In this document: positions 9,499-18,506 of the stretch, one piece after another
Layout of the letters: each line of letters begins with the position of its first letter
Position numbering within the stretch: the first letter of the stretch is position 1
Source of the DNA: an uncultured Trichormus sp.
GTDB taxonomy: Bacteria > Cyanobacteriota > Cyanobacteriia > Cyanobacteriales > Nostocaceae
Assembly (NCBI GenBank): GCA_936914905.1
Contig: CAKZGI010000350.1
Span: 1 to 35,222, forward strand
Reading direction: 5' to 3'
Length of the DNA stretch: 35,222 nt
Notes under the pieces: model-generated
The model's database searches: none
What the model saw: the letters and a program-made list of their open reading frames with translations, nothing else
What the model was told of the DNA's origin: nothing
Position numbers and translations under genes: made by a program

Positions 9499-9737
9499 TT
9501 ACTGTGATTCTCCTTTGTGAATTGTTTATTTATGTTTCCTGTTTCTGAGAGGGGTAAATTAGAGTTGATGTTTCAAATCTTATTTTTGCCCCTCATAAAT
9601 CAGGTAAACTAGGTCTGTTAGTGCTATGGGATTAGACCTTTGTGAATAATTCTAAACTACTTTAGCAGCTAATTGGAATTGGGGCTGGGATACGGCGATG
9701 TAGGTTAATTAAGAGAAAGTAATTTTCCCACTGACTC

Positions 9738-10775
9738 ATGACTAATCAACTTCCACGTTTGGCGGTAACATTGGGAGATCCTGCTGGAATCGGTTCAGAG
9801 GTGATTTTGAAGGCTTTGGCAGATTCTGAAGTTAGCCAAAACTGTGATGTGGTTGTAGTGGGTTGTCGGGATTTACTCACTAAAGAGTATAAAATTTTAA
9901 CTGCTAATACGAGTAATTGGCTAGATTTGGCAAATCCAGCAGATTTATCTGTGATTGATGTGCCACATTCAGACGAAATTATGACCGGGGTGGGTAATGA
10001 GGTTAGTGGTGCGGCGAGTTTTGCTTATATGGAATGTGCTATAGCGCAAACTTTGGCTGGTGATTTTGATGGTATCGTCACAGCACCCATCGCTAAATCT
10101 GCTTGGAAAGCGGCTGGATGCTATTACCCAGGACAAACGGAACTGTTAGCCGAAAAAGCAGGTGTGGAGCGTTTTGGAATGTTATTTGTAGCGCGATCGC
10201 CCTTTACAGGTTGGACTCTCCGCGCTCTACTTGCTACCACACATATTCCTTTATATCAAGTATCTCAAACCTTAACACCGCAATTATTAACAATGAAACT
10301 TGATTTATTAGAGGAGTGTTTACAAAGGGATTTTGGTATTGAAAATGGAAGAATTGCGATCGCAGGTTTAAATCCCCACAGTGGAGAAATGGGACAATTA
10401 GGACGAGAAGAAATAGATTGGCTAATTCCCTGGTTACAGGAAGAACGCCAAAAACGCCCCCACTTAGAACTAGAAGGACCCATACCGCCAGATACAATGT
10501 GGGTTAAACCTGGTCAAGCTTGGTATGGTAATTCTGATATTAAAAATCCCGCTGATGCTTACTTGCCACTTTACCACGACCAAGGTTTAATTCCTGTCAA
10601 GTTGATGGCCTTTGACCGCGCTGTAAATACCACCATTGGTTTACCATTTGTCAGAACTTCACCCGACCACGGAACCGCATTTGATATTGCGGGAAAGGGT
10701 ATTGCTGACGCAACAAGTATGAAAGCAGCGATCAAGTTAGCAGTTGAGTTAGTGAAACAGAGGTATAGAGTGTAG
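9738..10775 (+). CDS. pdxA: 4-hydroxythreonine-4-phosphate dehydrogenase
   Basis: PdxA oxidises 4-phosphohydroxy-L-threonine with NAD in the pyridoxal 5'-phosphate pathway. The product decarboxylates and is joined to deoxyxylulose phosphate by PdxJ. The 345-residue frame shows the typical N terminus [21 protein letters not shown], the [16 protein letters not shown] loop, the metal-site region with TTHIPL, the [16 protein letters not shown] block and the C-terminal [15 protein letters not shown] and [15 protein letters not shown] motifs. All are intact and of standard length. The start is the ATG at 9738; only a weak purine-rich AGAGAAAG lies upstream. A transposase remnant lies shortly after its stop. 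Confidence 0.95.
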   Translation: MTNQLPRLAVTLGDPAGIGSEVILKALADSEVSQNCDVVVVGCRDLLTKEYKILTANTSNWLDLANPADLSVIDVPHSDEIMTGVGNEVSGAASFAYMECAIAQTLAGDFDGIVTAPIAKSAWKAAGCYYPGQTELLAEKAGVERFGMLFVARSPFTGWTLRALLATTHIPLYQVSQTLTPQLLTMKLDLLEECLQRDFGIENGRIAIAGLNPHSGEMGQLGREEIDWLIPWLQEERQKRPHLELEGPIPPDTMWVKPGQAWYGNSDIKNPADAYLPLYHDQGLIPVKLMAFDRAVNTTIGLPFVRTSPDHGTAFDIAGKGIADATSMKAAIKLAVELVKQRYRV

Positions 10776-10840
10776 GTTGTAGAGTGAAGCCTACCCCCCT
10801 GAACATCTAACCCAAATAAAAGTAGGTTGTGGTATGTACT

Positions 10841-11230
10841 TTATTTAAAAACCGCACTCAAGTCCAGGATATTCGTAAAGCCAAAGGATCTTGGTAAGGA
10901 TTCACGTGGTGGGGTATAGTGTATATACCTGATGAAGAAGCTCTCAATCAAATCACCAAAAGTGAATTTGTGACAATTCATGATACTCATTGGGGGATTG
11001 AAAGTTTTGATAGAGCCATCAAACAAGTATGTGGAATTTGTGGATTTATGGTTAGAGATAGCCAAGCAATTAAAACACAGATATTTTGTTCACTTCAAGC
11101 ATCTGTTCGTTTAGAAAAAATGCGCTCTGAAAACATAATTTCTAATTGGTTTGAATTGCAAAGGAACTTATTCACTTTAGTTGTGCGCGACTACATTGTG
11201 GAAAGTCTTACCAATGCTGGTGCTGCTTAA
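10841..11230 (+). pseudogene. C-terminal fragment of an IS701/IS4-like transposase
   Basis: A truncated transposase frame begins without a start codon at about NRTQVQDIRKAKGSW (from 10850). It hits TAA at 10895-10897 and continues in the same frame as GFTWWGIVYIPDEEALNQ, then HWGIESFDRAIKQVCGICGF and RNLFTLVVRDYIVESLTNA to the stop before 11231. The HWGIE-F-RAIKQ block holds the conserved Glu of the DDE catalytic triad. The overall sequence resembles IS701-family transposases abundant in Nostoc and Anabaena. The N-terminal two thirds are missing, so the element is dead. Confidence 0.8.
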
Positions 11231-11280
11231 TACTCATGGATGAGTTTCTTTGTCAATGCGTAACTCCTAGTAAATTGTGA

Positions 11281-11396
11281 TTCTGTTAGCGAAGTGTGGC
11301 GTAAGCCATGCGGAACGGAGTGAAGTGTATCCCTTCGGGACACTGCGTGAACATTGTGCTGCGCTTCATACCCTGCGGGAAGCAACTACAGCATGA
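11281..11396. repeat. palindrome-rich dispersed repeat (Nostocales type)
   Basis: This G+C-rich stretch is built from short inverted units such as CCCTTCGGGACACTGCGTGAAC and GCGTAAGCCATGCGGAACGG, ending near CCCTGCGGGAAGC. Its composition differs sharply from the AT-rich surroundings. Such units are familiar as multicopy non-coding repeats in Nostoc-group genomes. It lies between the transposase remnant and the EEP-family gene. Confidence 0.6.
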
Positions 11397-11432
11397 CAAT
11401 AGACTTACACATTTGCGATGCTCCCGATTGAA

Positions 11433-12203
11433 TTAAGATGAAACTGTCTGTAATTTTACAATTACAGGGAAATGATCAGAAGGCCAAATATCTTCCCACT
11501 GTTGACGGTCAATAATTACTTGTTCGATTTGGAAACGGCGATCACAATATATCGTATCTATCGCATCCGAAGCCTCACCTGTAAACTCATGAAAGGTTTT
11601 CTGTTTGTCTAAGGGAAGAGTTGCTAAAGCATCTTGTATTTTGTAACTATCGGCTAAAATCATCCGTGCTAAGGTAGTGGGATTAGCGTTAAAATCCCCT
11701 GTTAGCAGTAAATAATCTTCTGACGGAAATTCCATTAAACGTAGAATAACTAAAGCTGCACCTAACTCTCTAGCTTTAGCATTTTCGTGATCTAAATGAG
11801 TATTGACAATAGTTAGAGAAATACTAGGATTACCAACTGTAAAATTAGCCCAAGTTGCCATGCGTGGTAAGCGAGTTTCCCAAGTAATACTACCAGGAAT
11901 TTCTGGAGTATCACTGAGGTAAAAATCTTTGGTTTGCTGAAGTTCTAAAAGTTGGGGATTGTAAAAAACTGCACAGTGTTCACCTTCTCCTGTCCCAGTA
12001 CGATCGCCCCCAATAAATTTATATTCTGGTAAAAGTGCTTGTAAATTACTAAGCTGAGGGGTTTTACCCTCTTGTGTACCAATTAAATCAGGTTGGTAGT
12101 GTTGAATGACCGATGCGATCGCACCTATACGCTTTTCCCACTGACGCACCCCCGAATCCGGTTTGTCGTAGCGGAGGTTAAAACTCATGACGGTAATTTT
12201 CAT
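11433..12203 (-). CDS. endonuclease/exonuclease/phosphatase (EEP) family protein
   Basis: A 256-residue soluble metal-dependent phosphodiesterase or phosphatase of the EEP fold. The motifs run in order: MSFNLRYD at the N terminus, a metal-binding Glu in LIGTQEG, VNTHLDHE, TGDFNANP and a terminal SDHFPVIVKL with the catalytic His. A DAIDTIYCDR block precedes the end. The overall pattern fits the bacterial subgroup annotated as endonuclease/exonuclease/phosphatase rather than the DNA-repair exonuclease III. The actual substrate is unknown. The ATG at 12203 (MKITVMSF) is preferred; the upstream codons MIKLKKL are an unlikely extension. There is no signal peptide. It looks intact. Confidence 0.85.
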   Translation of the reverse strand: MKITVMSFNLRYDKPDSGVRQWEKRIGAIASVIQHYQPDLIGTQEGKTPQLSNLQALLPEYKFIGGDRTGTGEGEHCAVFYNPQLLELQQTKDFYLSDTPEIPGSITWETRLPRMATWANFTVGNPSISLTIVNTHLDHENAKARELGAALVILRLMEFPSEDYLLLTGDFNANPTTLARMILADSYKIQDALATLPLDKQKTFHEFTGEASDAIDTIYCDRRFQIEQVIIDRQQWEDIWPSDHFPVIVKLQTVSS

Positions 12204-12441
12204 TAGTTTCTTTAATTTAATCAATCTTAAAAAGAATATATATTGAGCCTACATTTTATAGTTATGGAATAACTTAATTAGGGAGACTTAAACAAAAATT
12301 CAAAATTCAAAATTGCCATGAGGCTTCAGTAGACACAAATTCCCTGATAGACTTTAGCTGCAAAAATCAAAAATAACAGGAATTATCTAATCAAGCCTCA
12401 ATTCAATAATGTGTTCATGAATTGCTCTTAGTATCGAGAGT

Positions 12442-13158
12442 TTAAACTCTACAGCCTTCCGGTAGTTCAAACTTGTAACCATAACCCCGTACTGTTTTGA
12501 TAAATTCTGGTGTACTAGAGTCAACTTCCATTTTTTTACGCAGCTGACCAATATGGACATCTACAACTCGTCCATCTCCCACATAATCACAACCCCAAAT
12601 TTTTTGGATTAGTTGCGGACGACTCCAGGCTTGACCGGGATGACTGGCTAAGAAATGTAAGATATTAAACTCTAAAGCAGTTAAGGCTAAAGGTTTATCG
12701 TTTAGTGTCACTTCTCGACCTTCTGGGTTAATTGCCAGTTGTTTAAAAACAAGGCGTTTTGATTGACTAGGATGGATGTAACGAATTCGTCTTAAAAGTG
12801 CTTCTACTCTAACTTCTACTTCTGCTAAGCTAAATGGTTTAGTCATGAAATCATCTGCACCTGCTGCCAAAACGCTAATTTTATCAGCTTCATCATTCCG
12901 GCTAGTAAGTATCAAAACTAAAACATTTGTACGACTTTGCATTTCTTGACAGAGTTGATAGCCATTAACATCTGGTAGATTCCAATCCAGAATTACCAAA
13001 GCTGGATTGAATTGTTCAAATAATGCCATAGCACTCTTACCATCTGCGGCCGATTCTATTCGATATTTCCGACTGAGAAACCGATAGACGAGATTTCTGA
13101 CACTGAAATCGTCATCGACAATCATAATCTTAGGGGTAGTCATGGGAAGCGTATCCAT
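12442..13158 (-). CDS. OmpR/PhoB-type response regulator, unknown specificity
   Basis: A 238-residue two-component regulator. The receiver has the acidic cluster DDD (15-17), phospho-acceptor Asp58 in VILDWNLPDVNG, Thr85 in LILTSRNDEADK and Lys107 in MTKPFSLAEVEVR, so it should be phosphorylatable. The winged-helix domain shows LTALEFNILHFLASHPGQAWSR, LIQKIWGCDYVGDGRVVDVHI and FIKTVRGYGYKFELPEG. No histidine kinase gene is adjacent, which is common in cyanobacteria. A start five codons later (MTTPKIM, 13143) is equally possible. I do not recognise it as a named regulator. A 702-base non-coding region separates it from the divergent rhodanese-like gene. Confidence 0.9.
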   Translation of the reverse strand: MDTLPMTTPKIMIVDDDFSVRNLVYRFLSRKYRIESAADGKSAMALFEQFNPALVILDWNLPDVNGYQLCQEMQSRTNVLVLILTSRNDEADKISVLAAGADDFMTKPFSLAEVEVRVEALLRRIRYIHPSQSKRLVFKQLAINPEGREVTLNDKPLALTALEFNILHFLASHPGQAWSRPQLIQKIWGCDYVGDGRVVDVHIGQLRKKMEVDSSTPEFIKTVRGYGYKFELPEGCRV

Positions 13159-13860
13159 AATGCAATGCAGTCTGTTTATTGATTTATTGATTTTATGTAG
13201 CGATAGATGAGTTTAGGTGTTCTTTTTGAAGAGTATATTTGCTCCTACTATAAACTAGGTATGAAAAATGTTGTAATCTTCGTAAACACTTAATTTTTTC
13301 TGAAATTTATGCAAACTTCATAATAAAGCTTCTAAAATGTATCGGTAATGTATGATTTTGGTATTTTTTTTTAAAATTTTGGTATAAATTTACAATATCT
13401 TGAAAACTAGGCACACCAGTGATGCTAAGTAAATTAGGCGCTCAGGCAAAAAATAAATAAGCGTATTATGTACATATATAAAAATGGATACAAAAAAAAC
13501 ATCGAGTAACACATAAGAGTTAAAACGCTCTAAAATTTCTGATCCGCTCTGGTATACGCAGTTAATATTTACTGCATATACATCAGGAGTCAGGAGTAAA
13601 ACTCTCTTGTTCTCTTGGTTTCAATTTAGATTTTGTACCTCATTGATCTGCAATCTGCTATAGTTTGTCGTCACACTATCTTTGATAAATTCTAAAAAAT
13701 TTTATTATTTAGATTAATTTTAATTTCCTCAAATCCCAAAGGATTTTTTATCGTTTTAATATATCTCAAGAGAGATTTTGCCAGGCTTATAGCTAAAGAA
13801 AGATAAAGGTAGTGTTTAGATTTTGTTAAGTTTTTGTTAACCTACTTGATATGAAAAGCT
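13159..13860. other. 702-base AT-rich divergent intergenic region
   Basis: I see no open frame, tRNA or clear hairpin here. The region is AT-rich with long A and T tracts and must contain the promoters of both flanking divergent genes. A short CAGGAGTCAGGAGT near 13582 echoes the internal end sequence of the MITE family described below, but no full copy is present. Confidence 0.6.
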
Positions 13861-14310
13861 ATGGCAAACAATGTCATGAGTGGCATTATTCCCCAACAGC
13901 CACCAATAGAGGCTGAGTCTGATGTTCATGTAGTTAAGTCTCGCCTCGAATGGGGTGAACCAGCGTTCACAATTTTGGATGTGCGCGATCGCTCAATCTA
14001 TAATGAAGGTCATATTATGGGAGCAATGTCTATGCCCATAGATGAACTAACAGACCGTGCAGCAATATCTTTAGATACCAGCCGTGATATTTACATTTAC
14101 GGCACTAATGATGGACAAACTGCTCAGGCTGCCCAAATATTACGTTCGGCTGGATTTAAAAATGTATCTCAACTCAAAGGTGGCCTTGGTGCATGGAAAG
14201 CGATTGGTGGCGCAACAGGAGGAATTATAGAATCAAGAACTCCCCCAGGTGCAGATGATTACAATGTTGTCTCCCGCATTCAAAATCATATAGAGACTCA
14301 GCAGAAGTGA
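13861..14310 (+). CDS. rhodanese-like domain protein lacking the catalytic cysteine
   Basis: A 149-residue soluble protein with one rhodanese domain at about residues 22-132: FTILDVRDRSIYNEGHIMGA, MPIDEL and the C-terminal LKGGLGAWKAIGG. In active sulfurtransferases the loop after the central strand is CxxGxRS. Here it reads YIYGTNDGQTAQAA, with Gly81 at the cysteine position and no Arg. Sulfur transfer by the usual mechanism is therefore impossible, and a binding or regulatory role is more likely. The frame is intact, so this looks like a family property rather than decay. The start ATG at 13861 has no strong ribosome binding site. Confidence 0.85.
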   Translation: MANNVMSGIIPQQPPIEAESDVHVVKSRLEWGEPAFTILDVRDRSIYNEGHIMGAMSMPIDELTDRAAISLDTSRDIYIYGTNDGQTAQAAQILRSAGFKNVSQLKGGLGAWKAIGGATGGIIESRTPPGADDYNVVSRIQNHIETQQK

Positions 14311-14379
14311 TTGGGGATTGGGGACTGGGAACTGGGAGGAGATAGGAGAAAATCAATAATTACGAATTACTAATTATTC

Positions 14380-15009
14380 CTAGTGTTCAAATAAATCTTT
14401 GAATTGTAATAAATCCAAAGAAACTAATGTTGGTAGAACTTGAAAACATTTTTGAGCAAGTTCCCAACGTCCTTCTCGTTGCAGCATTTGGGTGAGCTTT
14501 TGTTGTACATTGAGTAAGTAGCGCACATCATTGGCGGCGTAACTCAGTTGCGTCTCAGATAAATTAACCGCGTTACCCCAATCAGAGCTTTGGGCGCTTT
14601 TATCAAGTTCTACTTGTTCTAACTCCTGCACCACATCTTTGAGTCCGTGGAAATTGGTATAAGTACGGGCTAATTTACTAGCAATCTTGGTGCAAAAAAC
14701 AGGTTGAACCTGAACTTCTAGGTTATGACGCAAGGTAGCAACATCAAACCGCGCAAAGTGAAATACTTTGAGGATGTGGGTTGCTTCCAAAAGTTGTTTT
14801 AAATTTGGAGCTTCTGTTTGTCCCTTAGGGATGCGGATAGCTGTCACTTTCCCCTCTGAATTGCACAACTGGACGAGACATAAGCGATCTCGCTGCGGTA
14901 ATAATCCCATAGTCTCCGTATCAACAGCAATGGCCTCAGATTGCAAATATTCAGAGAGGGAAGCTGCATCTAAATCGCTATCGCTAACCTGAAAATCTGG
15001 TAATGTCAT
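14380..15009 (-). CDS. RNase D-like 3'-5' exonuclease (DEDDy), single domain
   Basis: A 209-residue enzyme with only the DEDDy exonuclease domain and none of the HRDC domains found in full RNase D. It has exonuclease motif I AVDTETMGL (Asp30, Glu32), motif II FHFARFDVATL and motif III YAANDVRYLL (Tyr-x3-Asp). The family trims RNA 3' ends, including tRNA precursors; single-domain forms are usual in cyanobacteria. The ATG at 15009 starts MTLPDFQVSDSDL. The convergent rhodanese-like gene ends about 70 bases from its stop. Intact. Confidence 0.9.
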   Translation of the reverse strand: MTLPDFQVSDSDLDAASLSEYLQSEAIAVDTETMGLLPQRDRLCLVQLCNSEGKVTAIRIPKGQTEAPNLKQLLEATHILKVFHFARFDVATLRHNLEVQVQPVFCTKIASKLARTYTNFHGLKDVVQELEQVELDKSAQSSDWGNAVNLSETQLSYAANDVRYLLNVQQKLTQMLQREGRWELAQKCFQVLPTLVSLDLLQFKDLFEH

Positions 15010-15093
15010 GAAATGTTCAGAAATAAATTATAGTGTCTTGAAATTACACTCTCAGACACTAAATTATTATGTGCAGAAAGTTCGCAATAAAAT

Positions 15094-15639
15094 CTATCTA
15101 GTGTTGATAAATATTTGCGTGAGGTAGACTTCACCTTTAGCATTAGTGGCTACACCTACCCCTGTAAGTTTATATTTTCCTTGAATATTTTTCAAATGTC
15201 CCGGACTATTGAGCCAACCAACCACAGCTTGATATGCTGGATCACTATATCCAATGTTAAAAGCCACATTTTCCCCCGCACTATCATATTTAAGAGGAAT
15301 AGCTTTAACGCGCTGTTCAAAACCATGATGGCTAAACTTAACTGTACCCTTAGCCATATTTTGGCTGTGAATTCTGGCCTGTTGAGTAATACTTACATTT
15401 AACGTTAACTGTGAAAGTCCCTGAGAAGCCCGATATTGATTAATTTGCTCAAAAACTAATTTTTCTAAAGTAGAATTTTGAGAATTAAAATTCGACATAG
15501 CTGCCTGACTAGAAGTATTGAATGACTGAGCATGAGCGTTTTTTTTAGTAAAATTATTACCGGGAACAGGAGCAGTCATCAATCCACTAGCAAGGACAAG
15601 CGTACTTAAAGCCATGCCAAAAGCAGTTTGTCGGAACAT
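15094..15639 (-). CDS. secreted CAP-domain (SCP/PR-1-like) protein
   Basis: A 181-residue protein with an N-terminal signal peptide (MFRQTAFGMALSTLVLASGL, probable cleavage after NAHA near residue 38). A linker precedes a CAP domain from about residue 58: EQINQYRASQGLSQLTLN, QNMAKGTVKFSHHGFEQR, AGENVAFN and VVGWLNSPGHLKNI. The two conserved His (SHHGF and PGHLKN) and Glu of the CAP cavity are present. Bacterial CAP proteins are exported and their biochemical role is mostly unknown. Intact. Confidence 0.9.
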   Translation of the reverse strand: MFRQTAFGMALSTLVLASGLMTAPVPGNNFTKKNAHAQSFNTSSQAAMSNFNSQNSTLEKLVFEQINQYRASQGLSQLTLNVSITQQARIHSQNMAKGTVKFSHHGFEQRVKAIPLKYDSAGENVAFNIGYSDPAYQAVVGWLNSPGHLKNIQGKYKLTGVGVATNAKGEVYLTQIFINTR

Positions 15640-15742
15640 AGAGAATTAGGTATTTTATGGATTTATTAGACATATACTCTATCTTCTAATGGTCAGAAGA
15701 AGTAGCAGGATACTGTCAAGTATTCATCAACTGAGGAATTAA

Positions 15743-15996
15743 GTAGAACGACGTGAAAAAACAAAAGTATGTAAAAGAATGTAAATTAGCCTGAAAACCT
15801 CTTCACTCTTGGATGAGTGCCTTTTGCCCTTCGGGTTCTCCAGTCGCACCCTGCGGGAAGGCGAAGCGCCTACATGGGGGAAACCACGCCACTTGCTTTA
15901 TGCTGGGAAACCGGTCCACTGCAGTGGCTCCCCAAGACCGCGCTGGTTCATTTCTTGCCTTGTCATAACGAAAATTTTTAACGCCCACTTACTTAT
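15743..15996 (+). repeat. 254-bp dispersed repeat, copy 1
   Basis: This segment recurs in inverted orientation at 26371-26619 with roughly 90% or higher identity by eye. Matching runs from GTAGAACGAC through the shared CCTGAAAACCTCTTCACTC to CCCACTTACTTA. It contains nested palindromes (CCACTGCAGTGG; GGCGAAGCGCC). Both copies hold overlapping open frames of about 60 codons on either strand (e.g. MDECLLPFGFSSRTL). These are probably spurious: they have no ribosome binding site and their composition reflects the GC-rich repeat. It fills most of the gap between the CAP gene and trpB. Confidence 0.85.
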
Positions 15997-16242
15997 TTGA
16001 TATATCAGGTTTGTCAGTTCACCTTCCTGAAAATCTGCCAATTTTATGACCTTTTCCCGAAAATTAGTATCCAGCATATGTCTGTAGTCAATGCATCCCC
16101 TGATTAACTGTTATTGACACTACATTATTAATCAAAAAAATATATAAAAAATAGTATCCACTGACAGATGTCATGGATACTAAAACTAGCAAGTAAACAT
16201 TCACAGAAAAGTTATTCGCGTAGGGATCAGCTGATAACTTAC

Positions 16243-16352
16243 GTAAGAATTCAGCAATAAGCCATCAGCTTTTTCAAGCTCACCCTAAAAATACCTATTT
16301 GATAATTAACCAATTTCTCAAACATTCTGACTCCTGACTCCTGAATTCTTAC
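16243..16352 (+). mobile_element. 110-bp MITE, copy A, with 8-bp target duplication
   Basis: The element begins GTAAGAATTCAG and ends CTGAATTCTTAC, a perfect 12-bp terminal inverted repeat. It is flanked by identical 8-bp direct repeats TAACTTAC at 16235-16242 and 16353-16360. It carries no gene. The interior includes GCCATCAGCTTTTTCAAGC and ACCTATTTGATAATTAACC, also found in copies B and C. GTAA termini and 8-bp duplications are the pattern of IS66-family elements, so an IS66 transposase may have moved it. It lies only 16 bases downstream of the trpB stop. Confidence 0.9.
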
Positions 16353-16368
16353 TAACTTACTTACATCT

Positions 16369-17610
16369 TTACTGAGGAGTTAAAAATTTTGCTACTGTTT
16401 GGACATCCTTATCACCTCGTCCAGAACAGTTAATAATAATACGAGGACTACCACTAACTTGAGGACACAAAGTTTCTAAATAAGCGATCGCATGAGCAGT
16501 TTCCAATGCTGGTATAATTCCTTCTAGCTTCGATAGGCGTTGAAATGCCTCCAAAGCCTCAGCATCTGTCACACTATAATATTCAGCCCGGCCAATATCC
16601 TTCATATAGCTGTGTTCTGGACCCACACCAGGATAATCCAAACCTGCACTAATCGAGTATGGCTCAACTACTTGTCCGTCATCATCTTGCAACAGATAAC
16701 TCATCGCACCATGTAATACACCAACTTGTCCTTTTGTCAAAGTAGCCGCGTGTTTGCGAGTATTCACACCTTCACCAGCAGCTTCCACACCAATGAACTG
16801 CACAGATGGCTCTTTAACGAACTCGTGAAATAGTCCCATAGCATTAGAACCACCACCCACACAGGCCATCAGAATATCAGGTAAACCGCCCCATTTTTCC
16901 TGAGCTTGAGCGCGAGTTTCCTCACCAATAACCGCATGAAAATCACGTACCATCATTGGGTAAGGATGGGGTCCAGCCACAGAACCCAGAATGTAGTGGG
17001 TGCTTTCCACATTTGTCACCCAGTCGCGGATAGCTTCAGAAGTCGCATCTTTGAGAGTTCCGGTACCCGCAGAAACAGGACGAACTTCAGCCCCCATCAG
17101 CCGCATTCTAAACACATTTAAGGCTTGGCGTTCCATATCGTGAACACCCATATAAATTACACATTCCAACCCGAAACGAGCGCAAACCGTCGCTGTCGCT
17201 ACACCATGTTGTCCTGCACCAGTTTCAGCAATAATCCGCTCTTTACCCATGCGCTTTGCCAACAATACTTGACCAAGGGCATTATTAATTTTATGAGCGC
17301 CAGTATGATTTAAATCTTCACGTTTCAAGTAAATTTGGGCCCCTGTGCCATCAGGACGAGCATAATAGGCTGTAAGACGTTCAGCAAAGTATAAAGGTGT
17401 CGTACGTCCTACGTAATCTCGCAGCAAACCTTGTAATTCTGCTTGAAAACTAGTTTCATTGCGGTATTGCTGATACGCTGTTTCCAGTTCAGCTAAAGCA
17501 GGCATCAAAGTTTCAGGAACATATTTACCACCAAAGCGGCCAAAGCGTCCCAATGTATCGGGAACTGAAACAGTTTGTGGCAAGTTGTGGGAAAGGGGTG
17601 TAGTAGTCAC
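16369..17610 (-). CDS. trpB: tryptophan synthase beta chain
   Basis: TrpB condenses indole with serine to give tryptophan, using pyridoxal phosphate, in the cytosolic alpha2-beta2 complex. The 413-residue frame has [19 protein letters not shown], the PLP-lysine motif HTGAHKINN (Lys107), [12 protein letters not shown], the phosphate-binding GGGSNAMG, the [12 protein letters not shown] segment and the C-terminal [10 protein letters not shown]. All catalytic residues and the normal length are kept. trpA is not adjacent. The gene stands alone between MITE copies A (just downstream) and B (about 230 bases upstream). No Trp-rich leader peptide is seen. A 16-codon frame with GGAG before it (17680-17730, minus) lies in the leader region but contains no Trp codons. 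Confidence 0.97.
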   Translation of the reverse strand: MTTTPLSHNLPQTVSVPDTLGRFGRFGGKYVPETLMPALAELETAYQQYRNETSFQAELQGLLRDYVGRTTPLYFAERLTAYYARPDGTGAQIYLKREDLNHTGAHKINNALGQVLLAKRMGKERIIAETGAGQHGVATATVCARFGLECVIYMGVHDMERQALNVFRMRLMGAEVRPVSAGTGTLKDATSEAIRDWVTNVESTHYILGSVAGPHPYPMMVRDFHAVIGEETRAQAQEKWGGLPDILMACVGGGSNAMGLFHEFVKEPSVQFIGVEAAGEGVNTRKHAATLTKGQVGVLHGAMSYLLQDDDGQVVEPYSISAGLDYPGVGPEHSYMKDIGRAEYYSVTDAEALEAFQRLSKLEGIIPALETAHAIAYLETLCPQVSGSPRIIINCSGRGDKDVQTVAKFLTPQ

Positions 17611-17762
17611 AGATTAGGTTAAATTAGAGAACAAAGTTAATTTTAATTCTAGAACTGCTGAGGTTGCTGATGAAGAGCATTATTCCTCAGAATTGTGTAA
17701 TTGCTGTTGAGGTTCATTAATTGAAATCATAATTTTATTGCTCCAATCACTATCTTTAATTC

Positions 17763-17835
17763 TATCATCTTGTAAATCGTGATTGAAAATTGTCTGAATC
17801 AAGACTTACAAGATTTAAGGATCTACAAGATGATA
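17763..17835. repeat. 73-base imperfect inverted-repeat structure
   Basis: TATCATCTTGTAAATC (17763-17778) is repeated in inverse as GATCTACAAGATGATA (17820-17835) with one mismatch in 16. The right arm overlaps the left 8-bp duplication of MITE copy B by four bases, so the MITE may have landed at the edge of this structure. No gene is contained. Confidence 0.6.
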
Positions 17836-17839
17836 AATA

Positions 17840-17949
17840 CTAAGAATTCAGGAGTCAGGAGTCAGAATCTTTGAGAAATTGGTTAATTATCAAATAGGTA
17901 TTTTTGGTGTGAGCCTCAAAAAGCTGATGGCTTATTGCTGAATGCTTAC
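17840..17949 (-). mobile_element. 110-bp MITE, copy B, with 8-bp target duplication
   Basis: In inverse orientation to copy A, it reads on the minus strand GTAAGCATTCAGCAATAAGCC to CTGAATTCTTAG. It is exactly the same length and differs at only a few bases. Perfect 8-bp direct repeats GATAAATA flank it at 17832-17839 and 17950-17957. The target duplication differs from that of copy A, so the insertions were independent. It is non-coding and lies upstream of trpB. The rest of the gap to 18331 holds short direct repeats (TATATCAGCTGCTAT twice near 18150-18180) and no gene. Confidence 0.9.
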
Positions 17950-18331
17950 GATAAATATTCAATTATACGTTCACAAATTGAACTAACCCAAACATTCCAT
18001 AACACCAACTCCTCATTATGAAATTAGTGTATGTTAGCGTAATGCACCGATTAAATATCAATAAAAGACAGTGCCGTACTTTCGGATAAGACACCTTACG
18101 AGATAGCATATTATCAATTATCAAGAAATGCCTAATTATCACAGATCTAATATATCAGCTGCTATTATATCAGCTGCTATCTACTTTTTCATTCAAGTAA
18201 CTTCCTCAAGATAAGTGGGGATTTCTATTCTGAAAGAATCATCCTCCTTGTGGGAAGTCAACTCCAACTTCATTTCCAAAACTTCATTTCCAACTTCATT
18301 TTTTCGATAAGCTTCAAGTACCGCCTAAAAT

Positions 18332-18365
18332 AAAACCCCGCAATCAATTAAGATTACAGGGTTTC
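18332..18365 (-). terminator. rho-independent terminator after tRNA-Met
   Basis: On the minus strand AAACCCTGTAATC pairs with GATTGCGGGGTTT around a short TTAATT loop. The stem is followed by TATTTT. It lies about 12 bases beyond the CCA end of the tRNA. Confidence 0.75.
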
Positions 18366-18376
18366 ATTTTTTAATT

Positions 18377-18453
<77 letters not shown>

Positions 18454-18477
18454 TTGCTTTTGTCTCTCGACTCCCTT

Positions 18478-18506
18478 AATATAACGCGAAGTCAAAAGTT
18501 TGTCAA
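18478..18506 (-). promoter_or_regulatory. sigma-70-type promoter of tRNA-fMet
   Basis: On the minus strand a perfect TTGACA (18501-18506) and TATATT (18478-18483) are separated by exactly 17 bases. The -10 box lies about 25 bases upstream of the tRNA 5' end, and the promoter sits immediately after the stop of the upstream asparaginase gene. Confidence 0.75.

Noticed and set aside
10841-11065. 74-codon minus-strand frame over the transposase fragment
   Set aside because: It is the antisense shadow of a recognisable transposase C terminus.
15803-16000. Open frames of about 60 codons on both strands within the 254-bp repeat (and again at 26348-26563)
   Set aside because: They are part of a non-coding dispersed repeat, overlap each other on both strands, and have no ribosome binding site or family.
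17680-17730. 16-codon leader peptide upstream of trpB
   Set aside because: It has GGAG before its ATG but no Trp codons and no attenuator-like hairpins, so a leader role is unsupported.
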